A stretch of DNA of 64,000 bases, from NCBI GenBank assembly GCA_030562215.1, contig JAUPFL010000001.1, positions 1,662,501 through 1,726,500 on the forward strand. The letters are read 5' to 3'. The translations under genes and the position numbers were made by a program. The number at the start of each line of letters is the position of its first letter. Position 1 is the stretch's first letter. The notes beneath the pieces were generated by a model that did no database searches, was not told the DNA's origin, and was given only the letters and a program-made list of their open reading frames with translations. Positions 1 through 7,499 of the stretch are shown here, piece by piece. The stretch is from Peribacillus frigoritolerans (GTDB taxonomy: Bacteria; Bacillota; Bacilli; Bacillales; DSM-1321).

Positions 1-6
1 AGTATT

Positions 7-798
7 ATGGATATAACATCAGTTTTGGGCGTAGTTCTGGGTATTGTGGCCATCTTAGTCGGAATGGTGTTGAAAGGTGTTAGTGTAACGGCGCTGATTA
101 ACCCGGCGGCTATTTTGATCATCATTGTAGGGACGATAGCTGCTGTCGTAACGGCTTTCCCTTTGTCGGAATTAAAAAGACTACCAAAAATATTCAAGAT
201 TTTATTCTTTGAACAAAAATTGACAAGGCCGGAAGATTTAATAAAAACCTTTTCGGAATGGGCCGTCATTGCCAGGAAAGAAGGCTTATTAGCATTGGAA
301 AGCATTTCGGATCAAGTGGATAATACCTTTTTGAAAAATGGCTTGAATCTTGCAGTCGAAGGTCAGAGTGCCGATTATATTCGTGATATTTTAGCAGAGG
401 AAATAGACGCGATGGAAGAACGTCATCTAAGCGCGGCAGCGATTTTCAGTCAAGCCGGTACATACGCACCGACGCTTGGCGTACTGGGTGCGGTAATCGG
501 GCTGATTGCCGCATTGGGTAATATGGCTGACACGGAGGCATTGGGACATGCCATATCTGCCGCGTTCGTCGCGACCTTGATGGGGATTTACACGGGGTAT
601 GTGCTATGGCATCCATTTGCCAATAAGCTCAAACGGAAATCGCAGCAGGAAGTCAGAATCAAAGAAATGATGATAGAAGGTATTTTATCGATCATCGAAG
701 GGGAAGCGCCGAGAACGATTGAACAGAAATTAACATCATATTTGCCTGCTGGAGATCGTAAAAAGTGGTTGGAAGGCGATGTGAGAGAAGATGGCTAG
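7..798 (+). CDS. motA: Flagellar motor stator protein MotA
   Basis: Proton-channel subunit of the flagellar stator; with MotB it converts ion flow into torque at the cytoplasmic membrane. The 263-aa product matches B. subtilis MotA in length and layout: membrane segments near residues 1-22 and 31-51, a large cytoplasmic loop rich in charged residues, then two more segments, the third holding the conserved TYAPTLGVLGAVIGLIAAL stretch (residues 152-170). The MDxTS start agrees with the family. Any ribosome binding site lies at or beyond the window edge. The stop overlaps the motB start by 8 nt, which indicates translational coupling. MotP (sodium type) is the alternative, but similarity to MotA is closer. 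Confidence 0.95.
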   Translation: MDITSVLGVVLGIVAILVGMVLKGVSVTALINPAAILIIIVGTIAAVVTAFPLSELKRLPKIFKILFFEQKLTRPEDLIKTFSEWAVIARKEGLLALESISDQVDNTFLKNGLNLAVEGQSADYIRDILAEEIDAMEERHLSAAAIFSQAGTYAPTLGVLGAVIGLIAALGNMADTEALGHAISAAFVATLMGIYTGYVLWHPFANKLKRKSQQEVRIKEMMIEGILSIIEGEAPRTIEQKLTSYLPAGDRKKWLEGDVREDG

Positions 799-1546
799 GC
801 GGAAAAAGAAACAAAGGCATGAAGAGCATATCGATGAATCATGGCTGGTTCCCTATGCCGATATCTTAACATTGCTTCTCGCGCTTTTTATCGTCTTGTT
901 CGCTTCAAGTTCGGTTGATGCAGTAAGGTTCCAGCAGTTGTCCAATGTATTTAATCAGGTTTTTACAAGCGGAACGGGTTTTATGGATTATCCAAGTGAT
1001 TCCCCCAGCAATGAGCCGACGTCACCAGAACAAAAAACAGGTGCAGAAGATCTTGAGAAGCTAGGGAAAAACGAGCAGGAAGAACTTACGGAAGTTCAGG
1101 AGCGTGTTGATGCCTACATCGAAAAGAATGATTTAACGGATAAATTGGGAACGAACCTTACGGAGGAAGGCATGTTGATTTCAATTAGGGAAAACGTGCT
1201 GTTCGAATCGGGTGTGGCCGAGGTGAGAAGTGAAAACCGTAAAATCGCTAAAGAAATCTCGGATTTATTGGTCATGGACTTACCTAGAAATATTATCGTA
1301 AGCGGACATACTGATAATATTCCTATTAAAAATTACCAGTATGAATCCAATTGGGACCTGAGCGTGATGCGTTCCGTGAATTTTATGAAACTTCTCCTCG
1401 AAAATAAGGATTTGGATCCCGAAATGTTCAGTGCTAAAGGACATGGGGAATTCAAGCCGGTTGCTTCCAATGAAACGAAAAAAGGAAGGGCGAAAAACAG
1501 GAGAGTTGAAATCCTAATTGTTCCACGGACAGCGATAAATGAGTGA
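791..1546 (+). CDS. motB: Flagellar motor stator protein MotB
   Basis: Peptidoglycan-anchored stator partner of MotA. The 251-aa protein has a short basic N-terminus, one membrane helix (about residues 20-42) carrying the proton-binding aspartate D24 in PYADILTLLLA, a linker, and a C-terminal OmpA-like peptidoglycan-binding domain (about residues 130-245) with the SGHTDN and GRAKNRRVEI motifs. The start overlaps the motA stop. A hairpin follows directly after the stop, so motAB is probably a two-gene transcript. Confidence 0.95.
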   Translation: MARRKKKQRHEEHIDESWLVPYADILTLLLALFIVLFASSSVDAVRFQQLSNVFNQVFTSGTGFMDYPSDSPSNEPTSPEQKTGAEDLEKLGKNEQEELTEVQERVDAYIEKNDLTDKLGTNLTEEGMLISIRENVLFESGVAEVRSENRKIAKEISDLLVMDLPRNIIVSGHTDNIPIKNYQYESNWDLSVMRSVNFMKLLLENKDLDPEMFSAKGHGEFKPVASNETKKGRAKNRRVEILIVPRTAINE

Positions 1547-1579
1547 AAACCTGTCAGGAATGGACGGGTTTTTCTTTTG
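1546..1579 (+). terminator. Rho-independent terminator after motB
   Basis: AACCTGTC pairs with GACGGGTT (one G:U) and is followed by TTTTCTTTT. It sits immediately after the motB stop. Confidence 0.7.
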
Positions 1580-1590
1580 AAGGAGAATAT

Positions 1591-1866
1591 ATGGAAAGAG
1601 AATACACAAATGTGATGGAAGAAATCGTAGTGACATGGGTGCAGGTTTTAATGTCAGGTATGGAATACCAAACATTTTGTTCGTGCAGGAAATGTAAAAA
1701 TGACATCATCACATTATCATTGAATAACCTGCCTAATTACTATGTAACCACGGAAGAAGGGCGGAAAAGGATATTTGGAAATTTGAATACAAAAGAAAAC
1801 AGGAAATGGATCAATAAAAGAATCATCAATGCGATACACGTTGTTGGCTTGTATCCTAAACATTGA
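1591..1866 (+). CDS. comFB: ComFB-like late competence family protein
   Basis: Small protein of the ComFB family (91 aa from this start). Visible family features are the N-terminal NVMEEIV segment, the cysteine cluster CSCRKCKNDII and the following ALSLNxLPxxYV-like run (LSLNNLPNYYVTTEEG). In B. subtilis comFB lies in the comF competence operon; here it stands alone after motAB, so its role is not shown by context. ATG 1591 was chosen because GAAGGAGA precedes it by 5-6 nt; a longer frame from 1543 has no such site. The next frame after the stop encodes 27 coding-like residues (about 1868-1951), so one extra T near 1863 could have shortened the gene. Function in this strain is inferred only from family. 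Confidence 0.75.
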   Translation: MEREYTNVMEEIVVTWVQVLMSGMEYQTFCSCRKCKNDIITLSLNNLPNYYVTTEEGRKRIFGNLNTKENRKWINKRIINAIHVVGLYPKH

Positions 1867-1957
1867 TTTGCATTGGGAAAAGGCTGATATTAAAAAAGTG
1901 GACAGCCGGAAACTTAGGGATTTACTCATAAACAAAAGGGACAACTATTAATTATGT

Positions 1958-1983
1958 GTTTTATTTATAGTGACAGAGGGAAC
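1958..1983 (+). promoter_or_regulatory. SigB-type general stress promoter (predicted)
   Basis: GTTTTA (1958-1963) and GGGAAC (1978-1983) are separated by 14 nt. This is close to the SigB consensus GTTTaa-N13-15-GGGTAt. The site is about 55 nt upstream of a homologue of general stress protein 18, a known SigB-regulon member in B. subtilis. Confidence 0.6.
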
Positions 1984-2037
1984 ATAAATAAAGTGCAAAT
2001 AGGTTCATTCGATCAAAAACTGAGGAGATGAATTATT

Positions 2038-2553
2038 ATGGGTAAAAATATCGCATGTGTAGTAACGAATATGTTTGAGGATTCGGAGTATAGTGAACCG
2101 GCAAAAGCATTCGAAGAAGCCGGCCATAAGGTAACGACGATTGAAATGGTGAAAGGGAAAACTGTTAAAGGGAAACAAGGGGAGGTAGAAGTCGAGATTG
2201 ATGAAAGCATCGACTCGGTGAAACCAGAAAGTTTCGATGCATTATTCATCCCCGGTGGATTCTCGCCTGATCAACTGCGTGCTGATGAACGTTTCGTATC
2301 TTTCGCAAAATCGTTCATGGATGATAAAAAACCTGTATTTGCGATCTGTCATGGACCGCAGTTGCTGATTACGGCCAAAACACTTGAAGGACGCCACGCA
2401 ACAGGATATACATCCATTAAAGTCGATATGGAGTATGCAGGTGCCACATATTTGGACAAAGAGGTTGTGGTTTGCGGCAACCAGCTTGTAACCAGCAGGA
2501 CACCTGAGGATCTTCCGGCATTTAACCGGGAATCGCTCAATCTATTGAAATAA
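2038..2553 (+). CDS. yfkM: DJ-1/PfpI family general stress protein (GSP18, YfkM)
   Basis: 171-aa cytoplasmic member of the DJ-1/PfpI superfamily (type 1 glutamine amidotransferase-like fold), equivalent to B. subtilis YfkM/GSP18. The nucleophile elbow AICHGPQ carries the conserved cysteine, and the upstream FDALFIPGGFSPDQLR segment holds the conserved acidic/glycine loop. Such proteins act in stress protection, with protease or deglycase activity proposed for relatives; the reaction here is not established. RBS GAGGAGATG lies before ATG 2038. The gene is monocistronic, between a SigB-like promoter and a strong terminator. Confidence 0.93.
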   Translation: MGKNIACVVTNMFEDSEYSEPAKAFEEAGHKVTTIEMVKGKTVKGKQGEVEVEIDESIDSVKPESFDALFIPGGFSPDQLRADERFVSFAKSFMDDKKPVFAICHGPQLLITAKTLEGRHATGYTSIKVDMEYAGATYLDKEVVVCGNQLVTSRTPEDLPAFNRESLNLLK

Positions 2554-2587
2554 TGAAAAATCCCGGCAGCTGCCGGGATTTTTCATT
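2554..2587 (+). terminator. Terminator after yfkM
   Basis: AAAATCCCGGCAG/CTGCCGGGATTTTT forms a perfect GC-rich stem with a T tract. Confidence 0.9.
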
Positions 2588-2659
2588 TTAAAGGATTCAT
2601 ATACTTCAATCTTTGCAGTAAAATAAAAGGAGAGACGAATAAAAAAGGAAGTGTCACGA

Positions 2660-3406
2660 TTGATCGTATTAAAATCTGCACGTGAAATTCAAGCGATGCA
2701 TGAATCGGGTAAAATTTTGGCAGCTTGTCATAGGGAGATTGCAAAGTTGATTGTTCCTGGTGTGACAACATGGGAAATAGAGGAATTTGTTGAAGGATTC
2801 TTAAAAAAACATGGTGCGAAGCCGGAACAAAAGGGTTACAAAGGGTATGAATATGCGACATGTGCCAGCATAAATGAAGAAATCTGTCATGGTTTCCCTC
2901 GTAAGACCCCTTTGAAAAATGGAGATATCGTAACGATTGATATGGTCGTCAATTATAATGGGGCCCTTGCTGACTCTGCTTGGACGTATACGGTCGGTAA
3001 GGTTTCAAAGGAAACCGAACATTTAGTGAAAGTGACGAAGGAATCTTTATATAAGGCTATTGAAGTATGTGTGGAAGGCAATCGGATTGGAGATATAGGT
3101 CATGCCATACAAACATATGTCGAAGCGGAAGGCTTCTCTGTCGTTCGTGATTTCATCGGACACGGAATAGGGAATGTCATTCATGAAGAGCCGCAAGTTC
3201 CGCATTATGGACTGCCGAATAAAGGTCCGCGTCTTAAGGAAGGAATGGTATTCACCATCGAGCCAATGGTAAACGTAGGTACATATAAAGCGAGCCGCGA
3301 TCCGAATGGATGGACGGCATCCACTGCAGATGGGAAATACTCGGCTCAATATGAGCATACGATTGCCATAACGAAAAACGGCCCGCTTATTCTAACCGAA
3401 CAATGA
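2660..3406 (+). CDS. map: Type I methionine aminopeptidase (second copy, YflG/MapB-like)
   Basis: Removes N-terminal methionine from nascent proteins. The 248-aa product has all five metal ligands of the family (D94, D105, H168, E201, E232) and the substrate-binding histidine H77 in CHGFP. The start is a choice between GTG 2651 and TTG 2660; GGAAG at 2647-2651 gives good spacing only to TTG 2660, and family members begin MIxLKS, so TTG is preferred. It stands outside the ribosomal-protein cluster, like the accessory B. subtilis enzyme YflG, so a second copy elsewhere is expected. Confidence 0.93.
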   Translation: MIVLKSAREIQAMHESGKILAACHREIAKLIVPGVTTWEIEEFVEGFLKKHGAKPEQKGYKGYEYATCASINEEICHGFPRKTPLKNGDIVTIDMVVNYNGALADSAWTYTVGKVSKETEHLVKVTKESLYKAIEVCVEGNRIGDIGHAIQTYVEAEGFSVVRDFIGHGIGNVIHEEPQVPHYGLPNKGPRLKEGMVFTIEPMVNVGTYKASRDPNGWTASTADGKYSAQYEHTIAITKNGPLILTEQ

Positions 3407-3410
3407 ACAT

Positions 3411-3445
3411 AAAAAAACAGCATCGATTATGATGCTGTTTTTCAT
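3411..3445. terminator. Bidirectional terminator between map and the moeA operon
   Basis: AACAGCATC (3416-3424) pairs with GATGCTGTT (3431-3439), flanked by A7 and T-rich runs, so it can work for both converging transcripts. Confidence 0.85.
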
Positions 3446-3446
3446 T

Positions 3447-3689
3447 TTAATCAATTGGACGTTCCAATGAATACAAATCTTCTTCGATATTTCCTAATCT
3501 GTCCTCAATGACTTTTTTAGCATCTTTGATACCTTCATTGTAAATAAAGGGAGCGATATTTTCGAAAATGAACTGCAAGTGATTTTCAGCAGCGATTTCA
3601 CCGATTTCCTTCCCATGTTCCTGATACACATAATCTTGGATACTTTCGATCATCTTGCGGCGTTTTTCCATGGGGAATTGAATGAACAT
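3447..3689 (-). CDS. DUF2164 family protein
   Basis: 80-aa cytoplasmic protein matching the DUF2164 family pattern: an N-terminal FPxEKRxxxIxSIQ segment, then EIGEIAAENxLxFI and IAPFIYNxGIKDA. Function is unknown. The RBS GGAGGAGG-like stretch precedes ATG 3689. It starts only 15 nt after the mobB stop and shares the direction of moeA-mobB, so it is probably the last gene of that operon. That position does not by itself show a role in molybdenum cofactor metabolism. Confidence 0.85.
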   Translation of the reverse strand: MFIQFPMEKRRKMIESIQDYVYQEHGKEIGEIAAENHLQFIFENIAPFIYNEGIKDAKKVIEDRLGNIEEDLYSLERPID

Positions 3690-3704
3690 TGTCCGCCTCC
3701 TCCT

Positions 3705-4224
3705 TCATATTTGTTCTAAAAACCATGTAATGAATTCATCCGAATCCAAAGGGAAGACTGGTACTGAAGCATGATTCCTGGTTTGTTCCAGACATTCGGG
3801 CCAAGCCACTGCCGCATTGACATTGGTAAGCCGTTCCAATAACAGGAGGTCACTTACTTCCTTGATCAAAATGATCTTAGGAAAGTCCTCTTGCTTATAA
3901 CCTTCAATTAAGATCACATCAGGGAGAAATAGACACAGTAATTGAATCAGCTCAGTGATAGGGGCTCTCCTTGAAATTGCCGAGCAGCTCGATTGTTCCA
4001 TCTCCTTCAACAAGTGAAGCCGCCGCCCCAGCAAGAAAGTGTTTATTGGAATCCTTCGTGCCTGTAACATCCGGTTTTCCGCCATGTCCATGATGTTTTA
4101 AAACGGCTGTCTCCAATTTGGCTTCGCCAAGCTTTTTGATTAAATTCGTTATGAAGGTCGTTTTTCCTCTATTTTGGTAGCCGACCACCTGAAAAATAAA
4201 GGGCTTCACCAAGGCCATTTGCAT
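3705..4224 (-). CDS. mobB: Molybdopterin-guanine dinucleotide biosynthesis protein MobB (frameshifted)
   Basis: P-loop GTPase-like accessory protein of molybdenum cofactor guanylylation. The N-terminal part (PFIFQVVGYQNRGKTTF with the Walker A motif, then VLKHHGHGG) ends at a premature stop, and the C-terminal part (PDVILIEGYKQEDFPKI and beyond) continues in the +1 frame. Removing one base from the G run at 3961-3964 restores a continuous protein of 172 aa, the family length (B. subtilis MobB 173 aa). The start overlaps the end of moeA by 19 nt, as in known moeA-mobB operons. I take the shift to be a sequence error; true loss cannot be excluded. Confidence 0.85.
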
Positions 4225-5469
4225 CCTTCCTGGTCATCGAGGAGCAGGATGTCCACGAAATCCCCCGTTTGGAAACCACGTGTCCCTCCAGGTAAGACGG
4301 TCAGTGAATTGGCACCTGCCAAACTTGTTGTAATATTGGATTTATCCACACCGCTTGGAATTACCTTCAACTGGCCGGATTCGTAAAATAATCGGGTACG
4401 AAGCAGCCGTGAGAATGGATTGGGTTTTAAGAAGTCCTCTGCCAATTGGGCCGTCTCTTTTCTTAAATGCGGATGTTCCGAAAACAGCATGGTGCGGATG
4501 ATCGGTCTTGCAAATAGTTCAAAGCCGACATAACTGGCGGATGGATTGCCGGATAAACCGAATAAAAATTTGTCATTATATACCGCTACGGTCGTAACGC
4601 TGCCGGGGCGCATGGCCACTTTGTTGAATAAGACATCAGCGCCAATCTTTTGATAAATATCCGGGAGAAGGTCAAAATCACCGACAGAAACTCCTCCTGT
4701 TGTAATGAGCAGATCCACTTCCTCCAAGGCAGTCGAAATGGCATCGTAGCTTAATTCGAATTCGTCCTTAAGCTTTCCATAAAAACGGACTTCTCCCCCG
4801 GCCCTCCGAATTTGGGCGGAGATGGCATGTGAATTGCTGTTGCGTATTTTCCCAGGCTGCAACGGTTCATTAACATCAAGCAGTTCCGATCCCGTAGCGA
4901 ATAATCCGACGACAGGCTTCTTGGCAACTGGCACTTCGGCATAACCGAATGTTGCCAGCAAGCCGATGATCCCTGGATTGATCGCTGTTCCTTTTTTACA
5001 AGAACATCTCCTTTCTTTGCATCTTCGCCTTGAAAAGAAACGTTTTCGCCTTCCTTAAGTGAGCGTTTAAATGATATGTACTTCTTTCCGTCCTTTTCGA
5101 ATTCCTTCGTAAGTTCGAGCATGATTACGGCATCACACTCAGCTGGCATCTGAGCTCCAGTCATGATTCTAGCCACTTGATTTTTTTGTACAGGAATAGT
5201 CGACACCATACCCGCAGCCAACTCTTCCACCACCTCGAACTCGAGAGGGTTATTTATGGAACCTTCAGAAGTATCCTTGGACCTGAGGGCGAATCCATCA
5301 TATGGGGAGCGGTTAAAATGCGGAACATCATTTGTAGCTACAATATCTTGAGCCAAAAACGGTCTTGGCTGTCCTCGAGAGGAATCAGTTCCACTTGTCC
5401 TATTAATTTATGCTTCATCACTTTTTCCACTGCTTCTGCAATGCTGATGGGCGTTCTTCTTTCTACCAT
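4206..5469 (-). CDS. moeA: Molybdopterin molybdenumtransferase MoeA (two frameshifts)
   Basis: Inserts molybdate into molybdopterin during cofactor synthesis. Three collinear pieces in different frames together give a 421-aa MoeA: N-terminus starting MVERRTPISIAEA, middle part with FNRSPYDGFALRS and IMTGAQMPAECDAVIM, and C-terminal part with PVVGLFATGSELL, TTGGVSVGDFD and GLSGNPSASYV. Each break is repaired by one base in a homopolymer: the A run at 5352-5356 and the T run at 4992-4997 on the plus strand, each one short. ATG 5469 is preceded by ACAGGAG. With mobB it forms a short minus-strand operon. Two independent 1-nt losses in an otherwise perfectly conserved gene look like sequencing error. 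Confidence 0.88.
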
Positions 5470-5527
5470 GCTTACAACTCCTGTCCGTTTTCAAATTTCT
5501 ATATCAAATGTAGCAGAATTTTTTTGA

Positions 5528-5564
5528 AAATGAAAAAATCCTCACCGGTATGGGAGGATTTGAA
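5528..5564 (-). terminator. Terminator after yfkK
   Basis: On the minus strand AAATCCTC pairs with GAGGATTT and is followed by a T-rich tract. It separates yfkK from moeA. Confidence 0.75.
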
Positions 5565-5566
5565 TA

Positions 5567-5800
5567 TTACTTATTACGCAGTCTTCCAAGTTCTTCAGCG
5601 ATCGCTTCCATTTCACGGACACTGAAATTCGTTTTTTTCATCACCATTGTATAAATATCGTGCAGCTCTTCGTACATTTCGATATCAAAATGAGTTGATT
5701 TGATTGCTCCGAAGTTCATCACTTTTAATTTATCCTTGATTGCTTCGATCATAAACTCGACACTTTCGGCTGTGTTTTGCGTTAAATCCATTTCCTTCAT
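5567..5800 (-). CDS. yfkK: DUF1128 (UPF0435) family protein YfkK
   Basis: 77-aa acidic helical protein, equivalent to B. subtilis YfkK. The pattern MIEAIKDKLKVMNFGAI and the C-terminal FSVREMEAIAEELGxLR are typical of the family. Function is unknown. Its position near yfkH agrees with the B. subtilis order. It is probably monocistronic, with a terminator directly downstream. Confidence 0.9.
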   Translation of the reverse strand: MKEMDLTQNTAESVEFMIEAIKDKLKVMNFGAIKSTHFDIEMYEELHDIYTMVMKKTNFSVREMEAIAEELGRLRNK

Positions 5801-6021
5801 CCTTTCATTCGTTCCTAAATTATTTTCATCTTTGCATGATTACCGCTGGAAGTCAATGAATATTCGGGTGGGATGCGAAGCTTGACCCCCGATATACTTG
5901 GTCATCTTCGCGTTTTAAAGTTAGAGAGTTTGGGAAAAGATAGGAAAAAACTTTTTAAACATTGTATAATGGAGATAGCTACCATTATCCATCAACTAAT
6001 ATATGACGAGGAGGAGAATAT

Positions 6022-6414
6022 ATGAGCAACATTCGAGAAGAATATAAGTGTGCCAAGAAAAGTAAATTTATGCAAGCGGTCTTTATTGGGGCGTTAGCTG
6101 GGGCGGCAATAAGCCTTTTTGACAAGCAAACGCGTTATTCTGTATTGGAAAACAGCAAAAGCTGCATGAGTAATATGAAGGAATTCGTGAAGAATCCCAA
6201 TGGGGTGCTTACACAAGTACGTGAAACATCATCCAAGGTCCGTTCCACTGTTGAAAAAATTTCCGAAGATGTATCCTTCATTTCCCAAAAGGTTGAGGAA
6301 ATGAAAGATATTCCATCACAAGTGGCCCAAGTGGTGATGGAGACGAAGGAAGTTTTTGCTGCAGAGGAAGAAGAGCCATCTTCTAGAAATCACGATCGAA
6401 TTTCCTTAAATTAG
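6022..6414 (+). CDS. YtxH domain-containing protein (YfkI-like)
   Basis: 130 aa. A membrane-type segment (about residues 18-34, FMQAVFIGALAGAAISL) is followed by a DKQTR motif and a long charged helical region, the layout of YtxH/gas-vesicle-like proteins. RBS GAGGAGGAG precedes ATG 6022, and TATAAT at 5965-5970 is a candidate -10 box. The stop is 17 nt before yfkH, so the two are likely co-transcribed. This corresponds by position to yfkI of B. subtilis. The molecular role is unknown; an envelope stress role is only a guess from the family. Confidence 0.75.
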   Translation: MSNIREEYKCAKKSKFMQAVFIGALAGAAISLFDKQTRYSVLENSKSCMSNMKEFVKNPNGVLTQVRETSSKVRSTVEKISEDVSFISQKVEEMKDIPSQVAQVVMETKEVFAAEEEEPSSRNHDRISLN

Positions 6415-6430
6415 AAAATGGGGTGGAGGT

Positions 6431-7270
6431 ATGGCCAATAAAAAAGAATGGCTGAAAGGCTCATTCTTCAAGACTTTGGTAAAACGGTTACAGGTCGATG
6501 ATGTGTCAGGGCTTGCCGCACAGCTGTCTTATTTCTTCCTACTTTCCCTGTTTCCATTACTTATTTTTTTATTCACTTTATTGGCCTATCTGCCATTTTC
6601 ACAAGAAGATATATTAAATACCGTCCGTACATATGCACCTGACGATTCGATGAACATCATTGAGGCTAACCTATCGGAAGTGATGGAAGCGAATGGGACT
6701 TTATTGTCGTTTGGTGTCATCGGAACGATATGGTCGGCATCGAATGGGATGAATGCAATCATTAAAGCATTTAACCATGCATATGGTGTAAAAGAAAGTC
6801 GAACTTTCTTTATTTCCCGGGGAATGTCGATTCTTCTAACTTTAGCGATGATTTTTGTTTTTATTGTCGTTTTATTGCTGCCGGTATTCGGAAAACAAAT
6901 CGGAGTGTTCCTATTTGCCGAAATTGGACAATCCGATGAGTTTCTTACGATTTGGAACCAAATTCGCTGGGTGATCAGTACGCTTGTATTTTTAATTGTG
7001 TTTACCATCCTTTATTGGATTGCGCCCAACATTAAGCTGAAGTGCATAACCGTACTGCCTGGTGCAATCTTTGCAACGGCAGGATGGAGTCTCGCTTCTT
7101 TTTTGTTTTCATTTTATGTGGAGAACTTCGCTAATTATTCCGCAACATATGGAAGTCTTGGAGGGATAATCGTATTAATGGTCTGGTTTTATTTATCGGG
7201 GCTCATCATCATACTGGGCGGGGAAATAAATGCGCTCATAAGTGAAAAGAAAAAGCCAGAATGTGAATGA
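6431..7270 (+). CDS. yfkH: YihY/BrkB family inner membrane protein YfkH
   Basis: 279-aa polytopic membrane protein with about six hydrophobic segments, matching the YihY/virulence factor BrkB family (formerly called RNase BN in error). Recognisable parts are the N-terminal GLAAQLSYFFLLSLFPLLIF and the segment SFGVIGTIWSASNGMNAI. RBS GGGTGGAGG precedes ATG 6431. The function of this family is not settled; transport or envelope roles have been suggested. It follows the YtxH gene as in B. subtilis. Confidence 0.9.
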   Translation: MANKKEWLKGSFFKTLVKRLQVDDVSGLAAQLSYFFLLSLFPLLIFLFTLLAYLPFSQEDILNTVRTYAPDDSMNIIEANLSEVMEANGTLLSFGVIGTIWSASNGMNAIIKAFNHAYGVKESRTFFISRGMSILLTLAMIFVFIVVLLLPVFGKQIGVFLFAEIGQSDEFLTIWNQIRWVISTLVFLIVFTILYWIAPNIKLKCITVLPGAIFATAGWSLASFLFSFYVENFANYSATYGSLGGIIVLMVWFYLSGLIIILGGEINALISEKKKPECE

Positions 7271-7356
7271 ACTTCCTGGAGTTTCCGTAATAGCGGACTA
7301 TCATGCTGCGGATACTATTCAAGAAATGACAACTTTTAAAGAGGAGGAGTTCTTTC

Positions 7357-7455
7357 ATGAGTAAAAAGGATGGCAGCACAAAGCAAAAAGGGAAAAATAA
7401 AGGTTCGAACCATAAAACATCAGGTTCTGCAAACGGTAAGAACGGATATCACTAA
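7357..7455 (+). CDS. Very small basic hypothetical protein (32 aa)
   Basis: A 32-codon frame, MSKKDGSTKQKGKNKG then SNHKTSGSANGKNGYH, with a strong RBS (AAAGAGGAGGAG) 9 nt upstream and a terminator 10 nt downstream. The composition is lysine, glycine and serine rich, without hydrophobic segments, like minor small acid-soluble spore proteins. I do not recognise a named Ssp family, so the spore link is a guess. Confidence 0.6.
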   Translation: MSKKDGSTKQKGKNKGSNHKTSGSANGKNGYH

Positions 7456-7464
7456 ATGAACATA

Positions 7465-7495
7465 AAAAAAGGGAGCCTTGTATGGCTCCTTTTTC
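7465..7495. terminator. Bidirectional terminator
   Basis: AAAGGAGCC-type stem: GGGAGCC (7471-7477) with GGCTCCT, A7 before and T5 after. It serves the small plus-strand gene and pfeT on the minus strand. Confidence 0.85.
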
Positions 7496-7499
7496 ATGT

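Noticed and set aside
1543..1590. Longer start for the comFB-like frame at 1543
   Set aside because: It overlaps the motB stop and its terminator hairpin and has no RBS; ATG 1591 has one.
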